From Sarcocystis neurona (taxonomy: Eukaryota > Apicomplexa > Conoidasida > Eucoccidiorida > Sarcocystidae), in NCBI GenBank assembly GCA_000727475.1, contig KL647288.1, positions 11,296,812-11,360,811 on the forward strand: a stretch of DNA of 64,000 bases, given 5' to 3'. Each line of letters begins with the position of its first letter. Position 1 is the first letter of the stretch. Below the pieces are notes generated by a model. The model had not been told where the DNA came from. It worked only from the letters and a program-made list of their open reading frames with translations, and made no database searches. Shown here piece by piece: positions 46,224 through 60,000 of the stretch. The translations under genes and the position numbers were made by a program.

Positions 46224-47631
46224 TTGCGATGTGATGGTGGAGGGTCTTTTGTATCGGGCCCACGTCACGGTACTCGTTGGCTGGGGGAGACTAGTGTCAG
46301 TGCGGTCCTGAGGCACAGGGAGGCTCGTTGGTCGCAGCCTCTGCCCCACGGAGTCGCGACGAACACGTAGGCACCATAAAAATTGCTTTTTTTTTAACCT
46401 TCCGGCCGTTCGCAAACTGAGTGAAGCGAAGATGGAAAAGTACAAACGAAAGACTAGTTCTCCACGACTTGGATCTCTTCGATTCGCCTCTAGGCACAAG
46501 AATCACTACGCTTACCCTTAAATAAACAAAGACATATGTAAGAAGAATGTACAACATCATATCTTTTCGGAGTCTCTTTTCGGTGATGGCCGTACCTATT
46601 TCTCAGCGTGACGCATCTTTGGACTTTGTACCTAACAGAGTTGGACGACATTCTTCAAGCATCACTGTTGAGGTATGCGGAGCGAATCCACCTTACGAGT
46701 CCACGTGCGGATTTTCTCTTGACTGGAACGAGTAAGGGAAAAATGTGACCCGAAGTAAGAGTCGATTTTCTGGACGAGAGGCTGTTCAACGCATTTGGAG
46801 AAAGCGTCAATGCACTGGGTGTGGCCGAGTAGTCCTTGTCTGGTGGCACTCGGGGGTTCACAGGAGGAGCAGGCGACACTGCACTAAATGTGCCCAGCTA
46901 CTCTTTCTCTGCTGGCAACCAACCCACACTGTGTTTGGCAGACGAGGGAGCGAGCTATACACGGTTGAACAAACGCGAGAGACCAGAAGGCTACAGGACG
47001 ACAGACGTTCCTTTCGACTGAATGCTGACGTATGGAGCTCCATTAAGCTTCAGCCAGGAAGGCGTCAGACCTCCTTTTTCAAAAAAGCGCCGCGTCGACC
47101 TGTTCTTAGTGTGCACCAACGACACTGATTCTCTTCTGTAACATTTTAAAGGCGGACGCAGGGTCTGTGTAGTGTCGTCGTCCAGTAGAAATCTAGCTTC
47201 ATCCCAGGTATCTCTAGGATGACCTCTGACACTTGCTCATTAAGAAACACCCTCGGATGCGCATGTAATGGCTGCAGTCTGTGCTAGTGTGGACAGCGCT
47301 GTGAAAACAGAGAAGTCGCACAGTTTGCAAAGGCAGAGTAGGATGTGGCGCACTTTTGCGGAAAGCGGTATCGTGGAACACTTTTGCACAATCATACGAA
47401 ATCAGCATGACAAATTATCGGCCACACCTCCATGGCATTCAGGTGCGGGGGCAGTGGATTCGTAGACGCGGAGAACCGTAATGGAACAGCGGTGCTATTT
47501 ACGCGGCTGCTGGCGAAGAAGAAAGTTGCCTGCTTGGGCTTCACAAGACGGAATTCTGAGCCAACGTGTGGGTCTCTACAATAGTAATATTTAGAGCCAC
47601 ATGACAAACCAGCTTGTTGTAAGTCCGCCAG
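46224..47631. other. no supported gene
   Basis: A possible first exon at 46586-46672 (ATG to GTATGC) precedes a + frame of 127 codons to 47128 that contains CTGC and CTKC pairs resembling a zinc ribbon. Overlapping frames look equally plausible, so neither is called. A - strand frame at 47392-47742 also competes. Confidence 0.3.
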
Positions 47632-47920
47632 CCCACAACACAAGCCTGAGTATGAGCAAATTGTCCTGAGAAGCGGCCTGGTAAACCCTGCACGTATACC
47701 TGTGCCAACGGCTCCTAACGGCTTAGTAGACCTCGGTGTCACTGAAAGTGCACTCGCATCGCTCGGGCATCGATTCTGGTTCTTCGACGAGATTCAAATT
47801 GAAGAACATTGTCAATTCGACCAGATCGCGCAGTGTTTTCTTTCCGATACAACAACGGCGTCCAAGGAGGAGCGCCTTGCCGTAGGGTGTCAAACTTTTA
47901 GAAAAGGTGCCAACAAATAG
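47632..47920 (+). CDS. candidate terminal exon, unknown protein
   Basis: After AAGTCCGCCAG the frame runs 96 codons to TAG (47918-47920) with sequence of normal complexity (EYEQIVLRSGLVNPARIPV, then GHRFWFFDEIQIEEHCQFD) and a Lys-rich end. Composition favours coding, but I do not recognise it. GTAAGT at 47620 could instead be a donor of an earlier exon. A - strand frame overlaps the left end. Confidence 0.35.
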
Positions 47921-50158
47921 AACGGATTGACAATCTTTTCACGGGTTCCACGACAGGAAATGACGAAAGTGCTTTGTTACTTTCGTGAGCGAGACACAGC
48001 AAGTTCAAAGTAGGGAAATGTAACACGTGATGGGGTGAAATAAGTCGCCTTCGACCCTGTCCACGGCGACTTTCACAGGCGTTTCTCTGGGCGTGTGACA
48101 CGTGTGACCTAAAGGACACGACGAGCTGAGATACGCCAGCACGCTTTAGGATCGGCGTGAAAACGTGGTGCGGTGGTGCTTGCTAACCATACGTTATTGC
48201 TTTTTGAATAAGAAAACAGACGCGTACTGCGTAGAACACGCCGTCAACGAACAAGCTACCTTAGACACACATATGGTAACCGGTTCCGCATAAGGCTGGT
48301 CGGGAAGAAGTGACACCGTGCAGATTTCCAACATTTACCGCGTAATGACAATCTTCCAACGCGCTTTGCAAAGGGTTGCTCGCACCGTTGTGCAAGCGGC
48401 GTCAGGACTGCATTTCCTGACGTGTAGAGCGAAGAATCGCAACCGCCTCGGCAAACGTCTTCCGCAGCAGCTACTAAGTAGCACAGCGCTTGCTCGGATA
48501 AGACCTAGTCAGAACGCGAATAAGAGCCAACTGACGATGTTAAGATAGCGGGATGGTTGCATCGTAGGGGCGTTTTCGTTGGAGGGAACAGTTGTTGAGA
48601 ACGTTCGTATAACATGAACATCGACGTCCTCGGCTCCAACTTTTCCGTGTATATGAACTGAGAAGGGCTGCGTAGCACGGGCGTAGACCTCATTGACTGG
48701 ATTTTAGGGGACGATTAATGGGCGACGTCTGTTTTGGACCCGCGAGGATGCTCTCAGTCGGGTAAAAAACTGATCGTCCTCGGCAACCGCGTGGGCACTG
48801 GGAAGGTTTGTACATATTTGGAGGCTCTGGCGTGAAGAGCCTACGACAAATCGATGGCTTCGCGTGGCCTGAATTATTTCTGAAGAAGCATAGACGTCTT
48901 TCACAACCGTGGCAAAAGTTTCAGTTGGTCTTTGTCGTAGAGACGTTTCGGTGACACCCAAGCAGAGTTGAAGGGATGAAGTCGGAGAATGCGAGCTGGG
49001 AGCTATTTCAAGTCTCCTAAGCTTCAGACTTGAGAATTGCATTGCAGATACCGTGTTCAAGTTGGCAAGGAAGGAGTACGTTTGATACTCATTAGGAAAA
49101 CAACGTTGCAGCACGGTACGTGATGTGGTGAAAGATGTCGGGTGCTCCTGTCGGCAACTTGACGCCAGGCGAAACCCGCTACGGAAAAGAAACCCGTCGC
49201 TAAGACATCATCACCATCATCATCATCATCGGCAATCATGACTAGCGTATGCAGGGAGACACTGCGTTCGATAAATGCAGCAGAGTCGCAGACAGGAAGG
49301 CAGCTACCGGTTCACCCGTTGCGCTGTAGACTCGGCTGACTTGCTGAGAAAATGCAGCCTGCCCTGCGCTTTACGCTTTGGAAGACAGACCTTCGAGTTG
49401 GCGTTCATTCTTTCTCAGCGGACAGAGCTCTCTGTGCCCGTAATACATCAAAAAGTGATACGGTTGTTCTGGGATTCCAGGGCCTATTGATGAAGCCGTG
49501 TGTACAGGTGTAGAGTATTGTGTAGGTGATTCTGAAACACGTTGACTAGCGGCACAGGAGGCCTGTTTGATATGATTTCTGGGCTGCGCGGGACACGAGC
49601 TCTCCTACCGATATGTGCCACTCGCCGCAAGCTACGCGAGAGGACGTGCCAGAGATTCAACACAGAACGCCACGGAGTGCGCACGGTAGCTCCCCAGTGA
49701 TTGTCAAGGCTAGGTTTTCTTCAGATTCACAGTGGTGCAGCGTCAGTATCGACACTCACTTGCATCAACCTCCTGCACTTGCTTACACTCCCCTGTATAA
49801 GGCGACGAGGTACCATTCTCTTGCACGGACACTGTCGGGTTCTACGCTGTGCTGTTTTCTAATAGATTTATTTCTGCTGGAGTGAGGTTCCGACAGAATT
49901 GGGGTTCTGGCGTGCGCTGCTCTCTACGTGGAAGTTCCAAGAGTCATTCATATCATGTGGAGGCAGTTCAACCTTCCATCAAAGCAGACATATGCAACAC
50001 GAGGAGATGAGGCACGGCCGACAAAATCTAAGATTCTAGTTTGCATTTTCGTCGGTATCTTCAGGGACACAGCTGGGGCTTGTCGAGAACTTAGCAATGT
50101 TGTGATGTGCCTGACGTAGTAGATATTAGTGAAGTTTTCCGAGGGACGTCGTGTTAAA
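47921..50158. other. 2.2 kb without a supported gene
   Basis: Frames are of chance length. The longest is on the - strand (48704-49114, 136 codons, Ser/Thr/Arg-rich), unrecognised and without clear splice sites. An ATC microsatellite lies at 49206-49230. Confidence 0.35.
49206..49230. repeat. (ATC)n microsatellite
   Basis: ATC/CAT triplets with one ACC interruption. Confidence 0.9.
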
Positions 50159-51065
50159 CTACAAGCAGAAAATTCCCCAGACGTGTGACAAGTTTATTGG
50201 AGTCGCTACAGGTGAGCGTACCGAAGAGGGAAAGATCGAAGTGCAGCACCCCAAAGCAAGTAATGCTCCAGCAACCTCGTACCCACGTACAACGGGACGA
50301 CTGTATGACGTGAAGAGGGCCTCTCGGATTAAAAAGTCAGGATGTGACCACAGCAATAATAATACAACTTCAAGTCCTGAAATTGATTGTTCTTCGAATG
50401 CGCGCCGCGTGAGTTAGGGCACTCTTTGGTTCATAACCTGCTACAAGACAGCGCTGTTGCACGAGCGCTTGATTGGGCGTTTCAGGCTACACGTAGTTCG
50501 GTGACGTAGTGGTTGCTCTTCCACAAAGTCTCTGCAGGCCAGTCCCATTCCCTGGGCTGACTCACCATTACAGGCGCTGCGAAGTTCTTCAACGAGTGAG
50601 GCGACGATTGCGTCAGGATCCCCAACGTTCGACAGTTTTGTGGCGCTTCTTTCTGGTGGTCGCCGTGGGGATGCCACTGCGCCCAGCTGACACAAGAGCT
50701 GCACCACAACCGTGCCACTGTTGCCCCATCCGAGTACAGCATTGATTCACTCTCAGCGTACTCGACCCTCAGTACCTGTCTGCCAGGCTGTAAGCTTTGT
50801 GCTGCGAAAGAGGATCAAAACTCACTTTCATTCAGACAAAATGTCGTACACTTTCAAACAGTACTGAGTGAAATTCCGAGCTGCGCGGGAGGTGCCTTTG
50901 ACGGAGAGGAAAGTGGACGACAGTCTCTCCTGCCAATGTGGTCTTGGCCGGAAGAAAACCAGCTGTACTTTGTGGACGCGCGCAATGCCGTTGACGGTGA
51001 CATTACAGGTGGGGACGGCGGCGCCGTGTCCTAAGCATTCGCCATGCCTCTGTTGGAATCGAAGG
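50159..51065 (-). CDS. candidate three-exon gene, 3' part, unknown protein
   Basis: On the - strand I chain 51065-50969 (acceptor CATTTTCGCAG, donor GTACAG), 50686-50566 (acceptor CAGCTCTTGTGTCAG, donor GTGAGT) and 50376-50159 (acceptor ATCAATTTCAG, stop). All phases agree. The product reads ...CNVTVNGIARVHK, then SNVGDPDAIVASLVEELRSA, then LEVVLLLLWSHPDFLIREAL and a hydrophobic, Cys-containing tail. I do not recognise it. The last exon may be shorter, because GTACGT and GTACGC lie inside it. A competing - frame reads through the first donor to a stop at 50828. Confidence 0.35.
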
Positions 51066-53600
51066 CTGCGAAAATGTCTGCACATATAAGAACATGGTTT
51101 CTCAAGATGTAGTTTCTTCGTAACATGTGTTATATCTTGCTGAAGTAAACGTACCCTGTGCGTGGCATAACAGGAAAAGGCACAATTGTTTCATTGGCCT
51201 ATGAACCAACCCCGAACCTCTGTGCGCTCTTGTAGAGCTTGATGCAGAGCAGTATATGTCCTTCCATTTCGCCCCGGGAAAAGCCCAACACCTTGTGATT
51301 CGCGGACTGCACAGGACACGAGCTCCCGCAGTAATCCGTAGGGGTCTGCGGAGCACAGGCGTACACTCGTGCATCCTGCACAATAGACAACATTGCAAGA
51401 GGCATCAAATACACACAAGCATTATGGTGGGTCTGCTGTGTTGTACGCAATTACGATGTGTCTGCGACAACAGTGACGCAGTCCTACTATCGACGTTCTG
51501 GTGTGTGGGGTTGCTGCGCCTCACTGTGCCTGCCTGCAAAAGTGTACCACGCGACACTGTGCCTCACGATTCTCCGCTCCTGCGCAGAATTGCTGTGCAG
51601 CAGATTTTTTACTGCCTAAGAGATATCCTGACAGATCTGACAGTTTGACGAAATCTTCCTCCGCTCCTTAGCCAAAGACTTCAGTCATGCTCCCGTAGCG
51701 TTTTACAACGTCTCTGGGACTGCGCAAAGCTGGAAAAAGCACGAAGAGGCGAGGCAGGGCTCGAATTCTACTAGGCCTCCTCAAACGTCAACAAAGAACG
51801 CGTAAAATTCTAGAGTTTGTGATGCAGTAGTATACGAAGTTCGACATCCGCGAGTCCCCCTGGTGGTGTGAACTAAGAATCTTTGACAACGTTGCAACTC
51901 TTCAACGTAGAGAATGTCAAAGAAGATTCTGGAAAGCAAATGCCCTCAAAAGGTCACAATGAACCACAGTTGATGCGAAAATCTCGTTGGTCTTTCGTGG
52001 CACCGCGCAAGAATAAAGGCGAAGATGTGTTTTCTTTGTGTTCTAACCCAGTCGAGGATCAGAGTGGTTGCTCTGCATCATGTGTGCGGTTCTTTCTGGC
52101 CCAGGAACGTGTTAGCAAGAGTCGTAGGCTTCACAAGGTGCACTGCCAGTTGTGCTTGCAGAGTGGCGATTAGGCATTATTACAACTATTGCGGGCTGAG
52201 CCTGTATACGGGCGTTTCAGCTGGCGAGTTGCGAGTTGTGTTCAGGTATCAGTGTGTTACACTCAACCGCTGCCACAATTACACTTACGCAGTGCCCCTT
52301 GTCGAGCGAATGCACGGAATTCCGTGCTTTTTCCGAGGAGGCGACAACAGGAAGAACTTCCCTACCGGTCTGATCTCGCCTCGCTAAGTTGTCTATCATG
52401 AGTTGCTTGTGCAGGCGGAGAATGCGCTTGATAGTGGCCGCACACTTCAAGACGGCAGCACGGATCATACGTTGTGCTTGCGTCAGTACTGGTTGACAAG
52501 GAAAATTTAGTGGGCCTGCGGCCTACAGTCAACGGGGTTTAATTTTTATCTCCCTGAGAAAATCTACTCCTGTCCCCGACATATCAGGAGCGGGTATATA
52601 CATCCCTTGGGTTAGGAACCGTTGAAGTCTTTGTGTATATAGTTGTGGAGCTTGCCGCAGATGATTTTGATTCTTGTTTTGTAGTCCGAGAAAAGGGTTT
52701 TCCAATAGAACAGACGCACCGCACAGCCCAAAACGATCGTATAAACCTGAACCAAGCAAAATAGGCGACGCAGGCAATTGTTCCTGATATATACGTCGCG
52801 GTGGTAGTTCCGTTGAAGAAGTATCAGTATCACCTCGCAATTGCACCGACATGCTGCGCCCCGTTTAGCTTGCTCACGGAAACCGATCCTGGATCTGTCC
52901 TGAAATGCTGTCTACATATATAAGCACTGCAGTAGAGTCACAAGCACTTGACTGGGGGTCCGACACAGCGGGTACCTTAGACGACACCTTCCTCCGTGGG
53001 GGGATCCAAAATCCTAGCAAGGAGTTCACTGCACAGCACGTCTGGTGGGGGACAGGACAAGATTCTATTTTGCACTAAGGAATGTCTCAGCTCTGAGACG
53101 TTAATAGACGCCCACTCGTTGCGCCCCTCTGTTTCCTCCAATACATTGATGGAATTTGATGAGTAACCTGCGACTTCTGAATAGCTCTGGTGGGCTAAAA
53201 ATTCGATAGAACGCTCGTCGTGCCCGTTGACACTTAGGCGTGAGACGCACTTCCCGCGTGGATGAGTTCTGTTGGAGGACCTGACTTTGAATTTTGCGTG
53301 GGAGATTCTCGCTGGAGGAACCGACGTTGAATGTTGCGGATAGCGACGTGCAGGAAACAGCAGGTCGACGCCACAGTTACTTCCACAACGCCCTCACCCC
53401 CTTCTGACAACACCTGTGTTTGATGCTGAACCTCCGGGACAGCGCCTCTAGTGTGGCCTCTCACAGAGTCTGTTTGTGAAGCTATGCTTCTGCGTGATTG
53501 GATTACGGTTGGGTGACCACAGCCGTACATCAGAGCGTTTCGTGCGTCGTCTACCGCTGAACCAGGAGCGGGTTAATGACAGTTGCGTTGGGTTGATAAG
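51066..53600. other. 2.5 kb without a supported gene
   Basis: Chance-length frames occur on both strands. + frames at 51256-51648 and 51883-52173 and - frames at 52366-52488 and 52529-52852 look like normal-complexity protein. They lie on opposite strands and could not be joined in phase, so none is called. No repeats were seen. Confidence 0.3.
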
Positions 53601-54589
53601 GTGCAAACTACAAGAGGGCAGGAGAGCGATTGTTGCAATGGAGCTATGAGGCCACTCCGAATTTTGAGACAATGAATGTTCCGAACCGTGTAGGACCACA
53701 AATGTTCGGCAGATTCACCGAAGGAATGACTCTCGTTTCCCGGACGTCATGTGCATCAGAGGGCACCTACGGAACACAAAGAATGCTTGGCCCTGGCCGC
53801 TGGTTGAGAACCACAATTGGTTTTTTCTGTGTTTTTCGCCTCCTTGTCGATCTGGTTGCGACATGCTAGACAAGCAGCCGCACAAGCAAAGCGCTGGCTC
53901 CTTACGTACACACTGCGTATAGTTTTAACTTCTGCAGTATAAAGTCATTGTCTCGGGATACCAGGAAGCGAGTTCCGGATGACGAGGTACGCTCGGGTTC
54001 AGGGAGTGCTGCAAGCACACCAAGAGAGCCCTGCGTACTGAGACCACGAAATATCTTCTTATTCCCTCGAAGAGGCAACGGCAGGACAATGTACCTTACT
54101 GTATGGACTCGCGATTCGAGGTATTAACGATGTGTGCCACTTGCAGACGCGTACTGCGTTTGACGTGGCAATGTAGCTGCGGACGGTAGCACAGTGCCAG
54201 AGCACAAGTTTCATTTCGGTTCCCTCTGGGGGCTGAGAAAATGGAAGGCAGCTTAAAGTCGACGTATCCGCAACGAAAAAGGGTAGTCTTAAATGGTCAT
54301 CCAGACTAAATCTGAGACGTTCTGGTCGGTCGAAACTCAGGAAAGGGTCTGCTTCAGCTTGTTGCTCGCATAATGCTGATAATCCTGTGCACGCGGATAT
54401 ACTGGTGGAAGCAGCTCAGCATGAGCCGTGAGGGACTGTCTCTGAGACGCAGCAGCGGATAGAACAACGTATCGCAGATAAAACTTGCTGCGGCAGGAGT
54501 GCGATGTAGACGAGGCAGGATACAAAAATGCCTGTTTCCTGAATTGTCTTAAACCCCGTTGCGGGCTTTACTGTCTTTACACGGTCACT

Positions 54590-54847
54590 ACAATCGCTCC
54601 GCAACGGTTGGAGGTTCGGTAAGCTGGGGTTACTGTGTGAGCACAGCTACAATGTTAACCCTGACGGCGTGCCGGAGTCGTGTGCGACGTCGGATCCGTC
54701 ACCGGCTACACAGCTTGGATAATCGCTCTGAAAAGGTTGGAGATACGGCAAGCTGGGCTTACGGTGTGAGCACAGCTACACCGCTGACTCTGACGGTGTG
54801 CCGGAGTCGCGTGCGAAGCCGGGACCGTGACCGATTATACAGCTTGC
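54590..54847 (+). repeat. 129-bp tandem duplication inside array unit 1
   Basis: The copies start at 54590 and 54719. Both contain GTGTGAGCACAGCTACA and GTGCCGGAGTCG and end in ACAGCTTG. The duplication is specific to this unit and is much less diverged than the units are from each other, so it is younger. Confidence 0.8.
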
Positions 54848-56289
54848 ACAATCCTACAGCATGGAAAACCTGATACTGGTGTCACCGTTGCGTGATAGAA
54901 AATTCAGCAGGACAACCTCGAAAATGACACTGTCCGTGATATTTGCGTTGCCCTCGCATTACACGAGTGCAGCTGTGGCAGCGGTAGAACTTTAGTGTAC
55001 GTCAATGAACATGAGACTTCAGGGAGCTCGCATCTTCTGTGCTTCCCCCGGAACATCGTTGAGGGCTGAACAGAAAAGTGCATCGGCCTACAGCGAATTC
55101 ACTAGTAGGGTGTCCGGTTTGTTTTTAGTTTCTGTGGAGTGTGCCGCGCTTTCCGTCGCTGCGCAATCCTTATGGTAGGGCCTGACGACGCCTGACGATG
55201 AGTACTGTGGATGGTAATACGCAGAACAGCGCACCCAGTGCCTCACCTGACAGCGGCCTCATCGTGACGTTCACCTCTGTACACAGTTGATGTGCGATGA
55301 GAAGATGGTTGTCGTGCATCAAAATTTCTCGTGCGTCTTCGACTTCTGGGCCAGGAGGTGCTGAGTAGGAATACCACAGCGGTGATAAGGTGCAGTGCTG
55401 GAGAGTGCATGCGACGAAGTGCTGGACAGGAGCTGTGAGGTCACTTCCAACCCGCTGACATCTAGGTTTCGTCGTCGTGAAAATGAAGTGAGCGGAGGCT
55501 GAAACGCTGTGGACGGTGCCGCCAAGATGTGCCCATTTCAGCTGGGTTTTAGATTCTGGACTCGCGCGCCTGCGGGGGGCCATAAATCTTGTCAATCGGA
55601 GAACTCTTTGACCCTAGCCCGTGGTCGAGAACTACAGATGTGTCACCTGACGGGTTTTTGGTCATTGTCCCACCGTGGTTGCGTCACGCTGGAGCGTGAA
55701 CTCAACAACCGTGGCACTCACCCCCCTTTTGGGCACCGTGCGTAGTTGAAACTTCTGCAGACCTGAGTTACCGCGTCAGACACCAGGAAATGAGTTCGTA
55801 TTGGGCAGAGGTCGATTTAATTTGCCCAGATTTAGGCAGGGCTAGCCGCACTGTGCGCTGAGTCGACGAAACTGCTTGCTTGATTCCTTTCAGAAGACAA
55901 CGCCAGGACAATGTCATCTACTTCAGGAATCCGGTGGTCAGAGCGATTAACGGTATGCGTAGCATGCAGGAGTGTTTTGTGTATGAGCTGGCAACATAGT
56001 TGCAGACGGCACCTCGGAGTAGGAGCACGTGAATCTCGTCGGCTGCGTCTGGGACTTGGGGAAGCGAACGGGCGTTTGGAACCGCCGGGACAGCAGCCGA
56101 GATTTGGAGTAGTAGATGGTCTTGCAGACTAGATCAGAGGCACTTCACTGGGTCGAATGTCAGGAAAGAGTACGATCCATCGTTTAGCTCCTATAGTCGA
56201 CGCGGTTCACTCTCAGTTGTGGCCGTTCGCCCTTAAAAAGCAACAGCGCTGAGCCCACACGGAACGTAGACACGACTGGTGCCCGCACG

Positions 56290-57062
56290 AGTGCGACGTA
56301 GACGGTGCAGTACACGATCATCCTTTTTCTTGAGAGTCACTATACAGCGTCACGAGCATCAGGGATTGCACACGATACTTACAATTGCTCCGCGACGCTA
56401 CGAAAGACGAGGCGCTATGGGAGACGGTGTTACGGCAGCTACACCGTTGGCTGTGACAGTGTGTCGGCATCGTTCTCGATGCCGGACCGCCATCGATTAT
56501 ACAGCTTGCACCATTCTCTCGCACGGAAACCTGGTGCTGGTGTTACCGTTGTCTAAGGGGATTCGGAAGACGACGGTCTCCGTGACTGCCATTTGGTTGT
56601 TCCGGTCAAGGAGGGCAGCTCCGGTGGTGTTAGAACGTGAAACACACGTTAGAGAGTACGATGCGTCTCGTGGCCCGGATGATGTTGAGGAATCTGTGTA
56701 CACGCGTACACTAGTGGGCGCGGTGGAATTTCAGTCGAGGCGGCTCACTCGTTCTAAGCAGCGGCGTATAGGATGTACGGGTTGCAGCAAACACTCGCCG
56801 CCGGACGAATGCGATGTACACGGAGAGCGGGATACGCGGGTTCCTGTCCCTTGACGTTTATTAAGTATCGTTGCGAGTATCGTGAACAGTACGCGTCTAC
56901 CACTACCGCTTCGCAGTCGTTCGGTAGGCAGGATGCTGGGGAAGTTGGCGTTCGCGCAGCTACGCTCCTGGGGATGACGCTTCGCCGGCGTCGTGCGCGA
57001 CACTGGGTCCCCCATCGGGTCTGTAGCCTGTTCCATTCTATCGCGTTGAAAACCTGATCTGA
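56290..57062 (+). repeat. internal duplication enlarging array unit 2
   Basis: The block with GCAGCTACRCC..TGTGTCGGCATCG-like sequence ending at a CATTCTMTCGC..GGAAACCTG-like segment occurs twice in this unit, ending near 56530 and near 57055. Other units have it once. This accounts for the 2.2 kb unit length. Confidence 0.6.
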
Positions 57063-60000
57063 CGTAGCCGTTGCCTAAGAGCAGATACAGCACGACAGAC
57101 GAAACGACTGCACTGTCCGTGATTTTCCCCGCATTAGCGCAATGAAGGAGCGCAGCTGTAGAAGTGGTAGATCTTGAAATATACGTTTCTGTATGGAGGA
57201 GAGGTGAGACACTCCGGAGCTCTCACTTGCTGCGCTCCTCCGTTTCCTCGGAACGTAGGCAGCCCCTGAGCAAAGGATTTTGAGAGTGGAGAGAATTTGG
57301 CGCACAGTCAACTCAGTAGTGGCACTCCAATTGTGTCTCCTGAATTTGTGGAATGTGGGGCAATGCTCCCGCGTGAGAAGTTCGTGTCGTAGGGCCTGAG
57401 GATGAGTCTTGGGGATAGGAATGCGCAGGAGAGCACACCTAGTGTTTCGCCTAAGCAGTTGTTCACTGTAACGGTCGGGTGTGTGCACACTTGGGCTGCG
57501 ATGGAGAGACCGTTGTCGTGCACCAGAATTTCCGGTGCGTCGTCAAGTATTGGGGCAGGAACTGGTGAGTGACAACGTCACAGGGGTGATAGGGTGCATC
57601 GCTGGAAAACGCGGGTGACCGAGTGCTGGACAGGAGCTGTGGGGTCACTCCTAACGCTGTGACACCGCGACTCCCTTATCGCAAAAATGGGCGAGGCCGA
57701 GGTGGAGGCGCTCTGGAAGCTGTCGCGAAGTCATGCTCCTTTTAGCCGGAGATCCGACTTTACACTCGATAGTCTGCCGAAGGCTATGAATCTTGCCATT
57801 TTGATACTCGGAATATTCTTTGACCTAGGCGCTGGTCGGTAATCAAGACTGTGTTCTGTGTCGGTTTGCTGGTTATTGTCTCTCCGTTGTTGTGTCACTC
57901 TGAAGCAACAGCTCAGCAGCCATGGCTCTGACTCCCACTGTGGGCACTTTGCGTCGTTGCAACTACTGCAGGCTCAAGTCATCGCCTGAGGACACCCGGA
58001 TGGAGTTTGCGTTGCGGTTGGCGAGGGATGGATCTCGTTTGCTTAGATTCAGGACACGCTACCAGCACTTCGAGGCGGCCCTGCTTGTTGTGTTGACAGA
58101 TGATGTTACGTGATTCCCTCGGAGAGGTAACCCCCGGCCGATGTCGCCTACTGCGCGGACTCGGGGCCAGACCGACTGACGTTGTGTGCCACATGCGGAG
58201 GTGTATTGTGTTTGACATGGAAACACAGTTCCACCCGGCAGCTCACTGCAGGATCACACGTTCGACTTCGGCTTCCTCTGGCGCGTGAGGCATTTGATGA
58301 CTTGTTTAGGACCGACGCCGCTGCAGTCGAGATGCGGAGTCGTAGGTGGTTTTGCAGACTAGATCAGAGGCATTGCTGCAGTTCGCTTATCAGGAAAGGG
58401 TACGGCTTATCTCAAGGCCCGTACAATGTTGATAGTCCTGTGGGGACGCGTTTACTGGTGGGTGCGGTGGAGTTTGAGTTGTGCCGGTTAGCTCGTGAAA
58501 AGCAACCTCTGATAGGACAAACAGATTGCAGATAACACTAGCAACGGCGTAGGTCCGTCCTGGAAGGTGCTGGATGCGACGTGTGTTCCTTGGGATTCGA
58601 CGAACAGCATTAGAAGCACCAGCAATGAATTTTTGACTTACAGGGCGATCGCCACGATGTTTTTTGAATGAAGCAGGGTTTGAAGTGACGTGGGTGCGCA
58701 GCTGCACCGTTGGCTGTGACGATCTGCGGACGTCGTGCACAACAGTGGATCCGTCACCGATTATACAGCGTGCGTCATTGCATCGCATTGAAAACCAGGT
58801 TCTGAGGCCACGGTTGCCTAGGAAAGGATTCAGTACGACAAGCGGGATGACTGCGCTCTCCGCGTTTTTCACCACGTTGAGGCACTGAGAGACCGCAGAA
58901 GTGGTAGCGGTGGATCCTGCACTATACGTTAATGAATGGGTTAGGGGTGATACACCAGGGAGCTATCACTTGCTGCGCTTCACAGTTTCCTCGGAACGTA
59001 GGTGGGGAGTTATCAGAGTTTGTCTCCTAAAACGTATGGAATGCGCCTCCCTTTTTCTCTTCGAGCACTGGGTATCCTAGCGTTTGACGATGAGTGTTGT
59101 GCGTAGAGGGCAGAGCAGCGCTCCTACTGCTCCGTCTAGTAGCGCCTGCATTGTGGCGTTCAAATGTTTGCACGCCTGGACTGCAATTTCAGTCGGGCGT
59201 CGGAGTATGTCGTGCGCCGTCGAGTGCTGGGCCAGGAGCGGGTGAGTGAAAACGCCACACCGATGATAAGACGCAGTGCTGGAGAGTGCATGTGATAGAG
59301 TGCTCGGCAGGACCTGTCTTTTTCCCTGGTGCAGTGATATCCTCAGGAGTAATCGCACGAGTTCGGTGCCGATGGAGGTGGAGGTTCTGTCTGCATTGTC
59401 GCAGAGTGGCGTCCGTCTTGACCGACTTTCGCCTGCGGCCTCCTCTGGTCTGCGGACGGGCGGGAATCACTTTCTTTTGTGAGACGGAGAATGCTTCGAC
59501 GTAACTGCTTGTCGACATAGTGTGTCCTATGTCGTTTTTCTGACCATTATCCCGAGTTGACGGATGCAAGCTGAAACAGGAGCTCAGCGTCGATGGCGTT
59601 GACACCCCCAGGGGCAACGTGCGTCTCTCGAGTCTCTGCGTGCACCATCGACCGCCTAACCCTACCCGGAAAAGAGTTTCTGTTGGGGAGGATTTGGTCT
59701 CGTTTGTTCAGATTCGGGCAGTGCTACAAGCACTTCAAAGCGGCCCTGCTTGTTGAGGCGGTGGAACGTGCTGTGCGATTACCACGAGGACGCAGCTTCA
59801 GGAAAGTGTCTCCTACTGCGCAGAATCCGTAGTTCGAGTGATCAACGATGGATGCTGCGTGCAGAGATGTACTGTGGTTGACGTGGTTACACAGTTGCAC
59901 ATGGCAGCTCATTGTAGGGTCACACGTTCCACCTTGGTTCCCTCTGGCTGCGGCCTCTGAGGGTGTATTTGGCATTGGCGTGCCTCCAGTCGAAGTTTGG

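Noticed and set aside
46745..47128. Possible zinc-ribbon protein with CTGC and CTKC pairs
   Set aside because: The + frame overlaps another equally plausible frame (46836-47021). Two CxxC pairs in a Cys/Arg-rich chance frame are weak evidence.
52529..52852. - strand frame with an IPAPDMSGTG segment recalling glutamate dehydrogenase
   Set aside because: The short match is isolated. None of the other conserved motifs of that family is nearby on the same strand.
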